NCBI GenBank assembly: GCA_005885125.1
Contig: VAXU01000127.1
Span: forward strand, 1 to 36,302
Source of the DNA: Actinomycetota bacterium
GTDB lineage: Bacteria > Actinomycetota > Thermoleophilia > Gaiellales > Gaiellaceae
Direction: 5' to 3'
Length of the DNA: 36,302 nucleotides
Below the pieces are notes generated by a model. That model did no database searches and was not told the origin of the DNA. It saw nothing but the letters and a program-made list of their open reading frames with translations. Below are positions 18,745-24,202 of the stretch, in pieces (within the stretch, counting starts at the first letter, position 1; the number at the start of each line of letters is the position of its first letter). Made by a program: the position numbers and the translations under genes.

Positions 18745-19734
18745 ATGAAGCGCGTGCGATTCGCTCCCAGCCCGACGGGCTCGCTGCATGTCGGGAACGC
18801 CCTCAGCGCCGTCGCGAACCGCGCCGTCGGCGACTGGATGCTGCTCCGGATCGACGACACGGATCCGGCGCGGAACCTGCCCGGCGGGGAGGCGGCGATC
18901 CTCGAGGACCTCGAATGGCTCGGCGTGCGGTGGGACGAAGGCCCAACGCGGCAGAGCGGGCGGCAGGCGCGTTATGCGGAGGCCGGGGAGAAGCTCGGCG
19001 CCCGCTTCGACGGCATCACGCTCCTGCGCGAGGACGGAACGGCGACGTACCAGCTCGCCACGGTCGTCGACGACGTCGATTTTGGGATCACGCACATCGT
19101 CCGCGGCAACGACCACCGACCGAACGAGGCCCTGCACCGAAAGCTGTTCGAGGCGCTCGGTGCGCAGCCTCCCGAGTTCGTCCACCACGGGCTGATCCTC
19201 GGCGAGGACGGCAAGAAGCTCTCGAAGCGCGCGCCCGGCGCGACCGTCGCGTCGCTGCGCGAGGCGGGGATTCCAGCGGAGGCCGTGCGGCGGTACCTCG
19301 AGGAGCTCGGCGTCCCGAAGCACGACGTGCGCTACGACCTGCCGCGGATTCGCCGGCTCGCGATCGAGGCGATCTCCGCGCTGCCGGACGAGGAGCTCGC
19401 CGCGCGCGTCGGCGCACCGGTGGCTGCCGTGCCTGCGCTGCGCGGCGCGCGTGACCTGAAGGAAGCTCGCGAGTATGCGGCGGCGATCGCCGAGCCTCCG
19501 GCGCCGGCAAAGACGCAGGCTCCCGAGACGCTCGAGCGGTTCAAGGAGCTCGTGGAGCGCGCGAACGGCAACGTCGACGCCCGCGCGCTCGTCCGCGAGC
19601 TGAAGGCCGTCGGCGGCGACCTCCGCTCGCTTCGGCTCGCGCTGACAGGACAGGAACGCGGGCCCGAGCTCTGGACCGTGATCACCGCGCTTCCGCAGGA
19701 GGAAGCGCTCCGAAGGATCGATGCGGCTCTATAG
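18745..19734 (+). CDS. gltX: Compact glutamyl-tRNA synthetase (329 aa)
   Basis: This is a class I aminoacyl-tRNA synthetase charging tRNA(Glu). The HIGH motif is HVGN (15-18) inside APSPTGSLHVGN. RIDDTDPARN replaces the usual RIEDTD. ATYQLATVVDD and ITHIVRGNDHRPN are the conserved core, and KLSKR (159-163) is the KMSKS loop. Ordinary GluRS is ~470-490 residues. Here the ~80-90-residue insert containing the zinc-like region is reduced to a short link around residue 85, and the anticodon domain is also shortened, although the frame is intact throughout and the C-terminus keeps the GluRS ending. I believe short versions are normal in Thermoleophilia (memory, unverified). It overlaps cysS by 14 nt. 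Confidence 0.9.
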   Translation: MKRVRFAPSPTGSLHVGNALSAVANRAVGDWMLLRIDDTDPARNLPGGEAAILEDLEWLGVRWDEGPTRQSGRQARYAEAGEKLGARFDGITLLREDGTATYQLATVVDDVDFGITHIVRGNDHRPNEALHRKLFEALGAQPPEFVHHGLILGEDGKKLSKRAPGATVASLREAGIPAEAVRRYLEELGVPKHDVRYDLPRIRRLAIEAISALPDEELAARVGAPVAAVPALRGARDLKEAREYAAAIAEPPAPAKTQAPETLERFKELVERANGNVDARALVRELKAVGGDLRSLRLALTGQERGPELWTVITALPQEEALRRIDAAL

Positions 19735-20719
19735 CACGCTGCAGCGCGAGAAGGTCGAGCTCCCGCCGCCGCCGGGGCCGATCCGCATGTACTTCTGCGG
19801 CCCGACCGTCTACGCACGCGCGCACGTTGGGAACGCGCGGCCGTTCGTCCTCGGGATGTGGCTCCGCAACTGGCTGCGGTCACGCGGATACGACGTGACT
19901 CTCGTTCACAACATCACGGACATCAACGACAAGATCTACAGGGCGGCGGCGGGTGGCTCGAGCGCCGAGCTCGCCGAGCGCGCGACTCGGTGGTACCTCG
20001 AGGACGTCGCCGACCTCGGCCTTGGTCTCCCGGATCATCTGCCCAAGGCGACCGAATCGATTCCGCAGATCATCGGGTTCATCTCGGAGCTGATCGGCCG
20101 CGAATACGCGTACGACGCCGACGGGGACGTCTACTTTCGTGTCTCGCGCTATCCGGATTACGGCCAGCTGTCGCGACAGTGCATCGACGAGGTCGAGGGG
20201 CAGGACGAAGAGGACGTCCCGAATCCCCGCAAGGAGGATCCGCGCGATTTCGCGCTGTGGAAGGCGAACAAGCCGGATGAGGACACCTCGTGGGATTCGC
20301 CCTGGGGACCCGGCCGGCCCGGATGGCACATCGAGTGCTCGGCGATGGCAGAGGAGTTTCTCGGGCCCGTCTTCGAGCTCCACGGCGGCGGGCTCGACCT
20401 CGTGTTTCCGCATCACGAGAACGAGCTCGCCCAGTCGCGGGCTCTCGGCCACGAGTTCGCGCGCATCTGGGCCCACAACGGGATGCTGCAGTTCACCGGC
20501 GAGAAGATGTCGAAGTCCGAGGGGAACGTCGTCACGATTCGCGACGCTCTGAATCGCTGGGGACGCGAGACGTTGCTGTTGTTCTTCCTGACCGGCCACT
20601 GGTCCAAGCCGCTCGACTTCTCTGAAGAGACGATGGCGCGAATGGGACCGGTTCGTCGACGCGCTCGAGGACGACTTCAACACGGCGGAAGCCCTGGCGG
20701 TCATGCACGGTTGGCGTGA
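19721..20719 (+). CDS. cysS: Cysteinyl-tRNA synthetase, with internal deletion and frameshift
   Basis: This is a class I synthetase charging tRNA(Cys). Zinc ligand C26 and the HIGH motif HVGN (35-38) are in YFCGPTVYARAHVGN. WHIECSAMAEEFLG and HGGGLDLVFPHHENELAQS hold the other zinc ligands, and KMSKS is at 262-266. The frame is normal to LDFSEETMAR (about residue 306). The next ~25 residues of the usual connecting helix are missing, and the remainder (from WDRFVDALEDDFNTAEA) continues in another frame at 20643-20939. The open frame as read ends in an unrelated tail at 20719. This is a true lesion or an assembly deletion; the same kind of damage is seen in clpC. The start at 19721 overlaps gltX by 14 nt. 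Confidence 0.94.
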   Translation: MRLYSTLQREKVELPPPPGPIRMYFCGPTVYARAHVGNARPFVLGMWLRNWLRSRGYDVTLVHNITDINDKIYRAAAGGSSAELAERATRWYLEDVADLGLGLPDHLPKATESIPQIIGFISELIGREYAYDADGDVYFRVSRYPDYGQLSRQCIDEVEGQDEEDVPNPRKEDPRDFALWKANKPDEDTSWDSPWGPGRPGWHIECSAMAEEFLGPVFELHGGGLDLVFPHHENELAQSRALGHEFARIWAHNGMLQFTGEKMSKSEGNVVTIRDALNRWGRETLLLFFLTGHWSKPLDFSEETMARMGPVRRRARGRLQHGGSPGGHARLA

Positions 20720-20939
20720 TCACGAGCTCCTGATCCGCGGGCTCGAGGTCTTCGGGCTCGCCTCGCTGGCGGAGCGCGCGGACGCGCCGCCGGAGATCAT
20801 CGAGCTCGCGGAGCGGCGACGCCTTGCGCGCGAGTCGCGGGACTTCGACGAGGCCGATCGCCTGCGGGCCGAGATCGAGGCGGCAGGCTGGGAAGCGCGC
20901 GACGTCGCCGACGGCTTCCAACTCGTGCCGTTGCGGTGA
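20643..20939 (+). pseudogene. cysS: Out-of-frame C-terminal part of CysS
   Basis: From 20643 the frame reads WDRFVDALEDDFNTAEALAV, then RLARESRDFDEADRLRAEIE. Both are hallmark segments of the CysS C-terminal helical domain that recognises the tRNA anticodon stem. It is shifted by one base relative to the upstream cysS frame and has no start signal of its own near the join, so it belongs to the same gene. It ends at TGA 20939, overlapping the rlmB start as GTGA, which argues that the intact gene once ended here. Confidence 0.85.
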
Positions 20940-21649
20940 CGCGCGATCAGGTGTACGGGCGCCGCGCGGTGCGGGAAGGCCTGCGCGGGCGCCGCGAGGT
21001 GCTCGAGCTCTGGGCAACGGAGCGGGCCGTGAAGGCCGAGCCGTGGCTGCGCGATGTCGATCGGCCGCGCGTCCAGGTCAAGGCGGAGCGCGAGCTCACC
21101 GAGGCGGTCGGAACGCGCGATCACCAGGGTGTCGTCGCGTGGTGCGAGCCGTACAAGTACGCGGACGCGTGGGAGCTCGCGGCGTCGGAGCGTCCCTTGC
21201 TCGCGTGCCTCGACCAGGTCACGGATCCGCGGAACCTCGGCGCGGTCTGCCGTAGCGCCGAGGGCGCCGGGGCGACCGGCGTCGTCGTTCCCGCGCACGG
21301 CTCGGCGACGATCACGCCCGCGGTCGCGCGAGCGTCGGCCGGCGCGATCGAGCACCTACCGGTAGCCGTTGTCCCGAACCTGGCGCGCTACCTCGCCGAA
21401 GTGAAGCGCGGCGAGCTGTGGATCTACGCGGCCGCCGGCGACGCGGACGCGTCGATGTGGGACACGGATCTGAGCGGCGGCCTCGCCTTCGTGTTCGGTG
21501 CGGAGGGCAAGGGTCTGCGACCGCTTGTCCGGCGGACGTGCGACGCGGCCGTCTCGATCCCCCTCGCCGGCCACGTCGAATCGTTGAACGTCAGCGTCGC
21601 CGCGGCCGTGCTGCTCTACGAAGCTGCTAGGCAACGCCGGCGGTCCTAG
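20936..21649 (+). CDS. rlmB: SpoU-family rRNA/tRNA 2'-O-methyltransferase (237 aa)
   Basis: This is a SPOUT methyltransferase. The N-terminal substrate-binding domain starts VYGRRAVREGLRG. The catalytic knot carries motif 1 LDQVTDPRNLGAVCRSAEGAG, motif 2 LAFVFGAEGKGLRP and motif 3 ISIPLAGHVESLNVSVAAAV (here VSIPL). This is the TrmH/RlmB type that methylates the 2'-OH of a guanosine, G2251 of 23S rRNA in E. coli RlmB; the exact target here is inferred. It starts with GTG overlapping the cysS stop (GTGA), as in the Bacillus cysS-mrnC-trmH-yacP order but without mrnC. A hairpin repeat follows 3 nt after its stop. Confidence 0.92.
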   Translation: MTRDQVYGRRAVREGLRGRREVLELWATERAVKAEPWLRDVDRPRVQVKAERELTEAVGTRDHQGVVAWCEPYKYADAWELAASERPLLACLDQVTDPRNLGAVCRSAEGAGATGVVVPAHGSATITPAVARASAGAIEHLPVAVVPNLARYLAEVKRGELWIYAAAGDADASMWDTDLSGGLAFVFGAEGKGLRPLVRRTCDAAVSIPLAGHVESLNVSVAAAVLLYEAARQRRRS

Positions 21650-21652
21650 GGC

Positions 21653-21677
21653 GGGTCAGACCCGGAGGGTCTGACCC
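21653..21677. repeat. GGGTCAGACCC-type palindromic repeat, copy 2
   Basis: GGGTCAGACCC (21653-21663) and GGGTCTGACCC (21667-21677) form a perfect 11-bp stem around the loop GGA. It is identical to copy 3 at 26852-26876. It sits between rlmB and yacP, both on plus, directly after the rlmB stop. No U-tract follows (CTTG CCAGG). Confidence 0.9.
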
Positions 21678-21705
21678 TTGCCAGGCACACTTCCGTCACG
21701 CGTCC

Positions 21706-22140
21706 ATGGCCAAGTCCACCCTGTACCTCTTCGACGGCTACAACCTCCTGCACGCGGGCGCCTACGAGGACGCCCGCGAGCTTCGGGACACACTCGCGAG
21801 CTTCGTCGCGCTGAAAGGGGCCCGCGGCGTTCTCGTCTTCGACGGGGTAGGCGCGGACGAGACCCACGGGCCGCTCGAGATCCGCTTCGCCGAGCCCGCC
21901 GACACGCTCCTGGAGCGCCTCGCGGCCGAGAACCGCGACCGGCACCACGTCATCCTGGTCTCCTCGGACGTGGCCGTACGGGGCACGTCGGGTCAGGAGG
22001 TGCAGAAACTCTCCTCACGGACCTTCCTGGGCGACCTCGAGGCGGTCGAGCACAGCGAGGAAAAGCCTCAGCGCATCCGGGACCGCCTCGATGCCGCTAC
22101 GCGGGCAGCCTTGGAGCGAATGCGGCGCGGTGAGGACTGA
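21706..22140 (+). CDS. yacP: YacP/Rae1-like NYN-domain ribonuclease (144 aa)
   Basis: This is a small PIN-like NYN nuclease. LYLFDGYNLLHAG at the N-terminus carries the first catalytic Asp; VLVFDGVGAD, HVILVSSDVAVRG (second acidic site, SSD) and SSRTFLGDLE complete the pattern. The Bacillus homologue (Rae1) cuts mRNA at the ribosomal A site; the same role is inferred. Length is close to the family's. It starts at ATG 21706, 28 nt after the hairpin repeat. It is followed 1 nt later by the SOS-type box and then the sigma gene, as in Bacillus (yacP-sigH). Confidence 0.9.
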   Translation: MAKSTLYLFDGYNLLHAGAYEDARELRDTLASFVALKGARGVLVFDGVGADETHGPLEIRFAEPADTLLERLAAENRDRHHVILVSSDVAVRGTSGQEVQKLSSRTFLGDLEAVEHSEEKPQRIRDRLDAATRAALERMRRGED

Positions 22141-22141
22141 C

Positions 22142-22155
22142 CGAACATGTGTTCG
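22142..22155. promoter_or_regulatory. Candidate LexA (SOS) box, Gram-positive type
   Basis: CGAACATGTGTTCG matches every fixed or degenerate position of the Bacillus-type SOS consensus CGAAC-R-N-R-Y-GTT-Y-G, and also the inner part of the mycobacterial box. It begins 2 nt after the yacP stop and lies 27 nt upstream of the -35 of the sigma gene promoter. A site upstream of -35 is not the most usual place for a repressor, so either the box blocks another start or it acts in another way. Binding is inferred from the match. Confidence 0.6.
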
Positions 22156-22182
22156 TAGCATCCTGGGTCCACCGCAATAACC

Positions 22183-22211
22183 TTGTAAAGCCGGGCGGAC
22201 CTTGCTATCTT
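22183..22211 (+). promoter_or_regulatory. Promoter of the SigH-like sigma gene
   Basis: TTGTAA (-35, 22183-22188) and TATCTT (-10, 22206-22211) are separated by 17 nt, with an extended TG at 22203-22204. This is a good match to the housekeeping sigma-70 consensus. Transcription would start near 22218, leaving a leader of about 74 nt before ATG 22292. The local AT-rich stretch stands out in this GC-rich DNA. Confidence 0.6.
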
Positions 22212-22291
22212 CCCCTCAACCTTAGGGTGAGAGTTCGACGCCGGTGCCTGAGAACCGGCCGCCGAGCCGCCCACGAAGCCGGGGGACTCCG

Positions 22292-22948
22292 ATGGCCGCA
22301 CGGCCCGCGACCGCAGCGCAGAAGGCCCAGCGAGAGCTCGAAGACCTCCAGCTCGTTCTCCGCGCGCGCAACGGGGACGGCTCTGCTCTCGACGCACTGA
22401 TCCGCCGGTACACCGGCTTCGTCCGTCTGAAGGCGAGCTCGTACTTCCTGGCAGGCGGCGACTCCGAGGACCTGATCCAGGAGGGCCTGATCGGCCTCTA
22501 CAAGGCGGTGCGCGACTTCCGCGCGGACAAGGAGACCTCCTTCCGCAGCTTCGCCGAGCTCTGCGTCACGCGGCAGATCATCACCGCGATCAAGACGGCG
22601 ACCCGCTTCAAGCACGCGCCGCTCAACACCTATGTCTCGTTCAGTCACACGCCGGCCGGCCAGGACGCGGACAGCGAATGCACCCTCGGCGACGCGCTCC
22701 CGGGCCCGGGCGTCGACGAGCCGTCGGTCTGCGTGATCTCGACGGAGGAGCTCCAGAGCCTCGTCTTCACGCTGGGCACGGGCCTGTCGAAGCTCGAGGC
22801 CGACGCGCTTCGCCTCTACCTCGAGGGCTCGTCCTACGAGGAGATGGCCGAGGAGCTTGGCTGCGACACGAAGACGATCGACAACGCGCTGCAGCGCGTC
22901 AAGCGGAAGGTGCTGGCGCACCAGAAGACCCGCGAAGTTCTGCTCTGA
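22292..22948 (+). CDS. sigH: SigH/Spo0H-like RNA polymerase sigma factor (218 aa)
   Basis: This is a sigma-70-family factor of the sigma-H (Spo0H) type. Region 2 is ALIRRYTGFVRLKASSYFL followed by DSEDLIQEGLIGLYKAVRDF, the core-binding and -10 recognition helices. Region 4 is GLSKLEADALRLYLEGSSYE then MAEELGCDTKTIDNALQRVK, the -35 recognition helix-turn-helix. Starting at ATG 22292 gives 218 residues, the typical SigH length, with GGGGGA 5 nt upstream. GTG 22244 in the same frame is a possible longer start. Its place after yacP is the conserved one. It has its own promoter and lies downstream of a SOS-type box. The last 50 nt overlap a convergent endonuclease gene. Confidence 0.92.
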   Translation: MAARPATAAQKAQRELEDLQLVLRARNGDGSALDALIRRYTGFVRLKASSYFLAGGDSEDLIQEGLIGLYKAVRDFRADKETSFRSFAELCVTRQIITAIKTATRFKHAPLNTYVSFSHTPAGQDADSECTLGDALPGPGVDEPSVCVISTEELQSLVFTLGTGLSKLEADALRLYLEGSSYEEMAEELGCDTKTIDNALQRVKRKVLAHQKTREVLL

Positions 22949-23369
22949 CGCTCACTTGCCCAACTTCGTAGCGTGCGGCTTGGCGGATGAGCCTCCGCTG
23001 CCGGTTACGGGCAGGGTCAAGGCGGATCGACGCCTTTGTCTTTACGGGTACGTCCTCGATTGGCACGAGATAGACGATTCCCGTTTCGCGGCAGTAGACG
23101 CCGAAGTTCTCGATCTCCCCCTGATAGTCGAGTTTCCTCTTCTTGGGATTCGGGTGGTGGGCATAAGAGCTGCACGTGCTCCAAACCAGCGCACCGTTAT
23201 ATAGCCGGCCCGTCTTGCACTGCACTCGGGCGAGCGATTCGCCATCGTCGATCACAAGGTCGTAACGCGTGTTCTCGCCGAATGGGACGAGAACGGCGAG
23301 CCCAGCTTCCCTGAGCGCGAACATCACCGCGAGCTGTGTTCGATCGCCAACGTCCTTCGGATGCTCCAT
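22899..23369 (-). CDS. PD-(D/E)XK endonuclease, group-I-intron-associated type (156 aa)
   Basis: The protein has the pattern of the free-standing PDDEXK_5 family related to the homing endonuclease I-Ssp6803I. It shows an N-terminal helix GDRTQLAVMFALREAGLAV, then VPFGENTRYDLVIDD (E32, D37) and ARVQCKTGRL (Q50-x-K52), which supplies the E-D-QxK active site. HHPNPKK and EIENFGVYCRETGIVYLVP follow, as in relatives. It would cut double-stranded DNA; whether it is a homing enzyme or has been recruited for repair is open. It starts at ATG 23369. Its 3' end overlaps the convergent sigma gene by 50 nt, and its start is 76 nt from tRNA-Thr, which carries no intron. Confidence 0.82.
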   Translation of the reverse strand: MEHPKDVGDRTQLAVMFALREAGLAVLVPFGENTRYDLVIDDGESLARVQCKTGRLYNGALVWSTCSSYAHHPNPKKRKLDYQGEIENFGVYCRETGIVYLVPIEDVPVKTKASIRLDPARNRQRRLIRQAARYEVGQVSVRAELRGSSGAPAPSA

Positions 23370-23445
23370 CTGAACACCGTGCCTGGCGCATCGGCTGGGC
23401 CGTGGCCGAATAGGACGGGTGCAGACGTCGCTACGATTGCCCGGC

Positions 23446-23518
23446 GCCGGAGTAGCTCAGTTGGTAGAGCATCCGATTTGTAATCGGAAGACCGTGGGTT
23501 CGAGTCCCACCTCCGGCT
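23446..23518 (+). tRNA. tRNA-Thr (anticodon UGU)
   Basis: A complete cloverleaf is visible. The acceptor stem GCCGGAG (23446-23452) pairs with CTCCGGC (23511-23517), and the D arm contains AGCTCAGTTGGTAGAGC. The anticodon stem TCCGA/TCGGA (23472-23476, 23484-23488) encloses the loop TTTGTAA with anticodon TGT (23479-23481). The T arm contains GGTTCGAGTCC. The discriminator base is T at 23518; no CCA is encoded. There is no intron. A tRNA near sigH is part of the conserved neighbourhood in many relatives, but the usual rpmG-secE-nusG genes do not follow here. Confidence 0.97.
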
Positions 23519-23787
23519 TACTGGAAGGGCACCGGTTCGGCGGCCAGCAGGCCGGGCAACGCTTGTCGGCTTGGAACTGCATGGCCCGGGGCTAGGAAGA
23601 AGCCTCTCCTCCTGCGAGCCTCTTCGTAGCGAAGCACCTCCACCTCGACCCGCCCGCGGCAGTCCTCTTGGCCGCATTCGCAGATGAGGCGATACGTCCC
23701 CTCCGGAGTCCCGAACCGGTCGCTGATCTCCCGGATGCGGGCATTCACGGCTCGCAGCAGGAGCTGCTGCTTGGGCTCGGCGGCCAT
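23518..23787 (-). CDS. Small conserved protein with CxCxxxxC motif (89 aa)
   Basis: I cannot assign a function. An N-terminal helix (NARIREISDRFG) is followed by YRLICECGQEDCRGRVEVEV, a C-x-C-x4-C pattern suggesting a metal or Fe-S site, and then RYEEARRRRGFFLAPGHAVP. Proteins of this layout are common in Thermoleophilia as small hypothetical genes (memory). It starts at ATG 23787 with GGAG 8 nt upstream. Its TAA stop shares base 23518 with the discriminator position of the tRNA-Thr on the other strand, so the transcripts converge directly. Confidence 0.72.
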   Translation of the reverse strand: MAAEPKQQLLLRAVNARIREISDRFGTPEGTYRLICECGQEDCRGRVEVEVLRYEEARRRRGFFLAPGHAVPSRQALPGLLAAEPVPFQ

Positions 23788-23860
23788 GGTCGTGACTCCA
23801 GCAGATCGCTCCACTTCCGACAAGACACGCTTGGGCGCGAAAACTTGCACCGGCTGCCCC

Positions 23861-24145
23861 ATGGCATACGCTGAGCCCGTGCTCAGCCCGTCGCACGTCT
23901 CGCGCTCCCTGCTCGTCTTCGTCGCCGCGATCGTCCTCGTCGGCGTCTTCATCGGGCACGCGCTGACCGCGGCGGCGATCGCGCTCTTCCTCTTCCTGCT
24001 CGCCGCGATCGAGGGCAAGCCGTCTTGGAAGCGGTTCTTCGATCCGGATCGGGGCGACGGCGGCATTCTCAGGTTCATGAGCTGGAAGCGCGTGCTCGCC
24101 CGCCCGGGTGATCGCGGCGACCCGACGGTCCGGCCCCGGAAATGA
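23861..24145 (+). CDS. Small membrane protein (94 aa), unknown
   Basis: The protein has one long hydrophobic region, probably two helices (SLLVFVAAIVLVGVFIGHA and TAAAIALFLFLLAAI), followed by a cytosolic tail (EGKPSWKRFFDPDRGDGG, then RVLARPGDRGDPTVRPRK). Either ATG 23861 or GTG 23879 could be the start; both are in frame, and neither has a strong ribosome site. It is divergent from the CxCxxxxC gene (73 nt between the ATG starts) and ends right at a strong terminator. No family is recognised. Confidence 0.65.
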   Translation: MAYAEPVLSPSHVSRSLLVFVAAIVLVGVFIGHALTAAAIALFLFLLAAIEGKPSWKRFFDPDRGDGGILRFMSWKRVLARPGDRGDPTVRPRK

Positions 24146-24146
24146 A

Positions 24147-24180
24147 GAAGCGCCCCGGCCGAGACCGGGGCGCTTCCTTT
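24147..24180. terminator. Rho-independent terminator between convergent genes
   Basis: GAAGCGCCCCGG (24147-24158) pairs with CCGGGGCGCTTC (24165-24176), a perfect 12-bp stem with a 6-nt loop, followed by CTTTCT on the plus strand. It begins 1 nt after the stop of the small membrane protein and lies 27 nt before the 3' end of the convergent MMPL gene, so it may serve both. Confidence 0.8.
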
Positions 24181-24202
24181 CTCCGCGAAGGAGCCTGCGG
24201 GA

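Noticed and set aside
23446-23518. Group I intron in tRNA-Thr, suggested by the neighbouring endonuclease
   Set aside because: The tRNA is contiguous with a normal 7-nt anticodon loop and no insertion.
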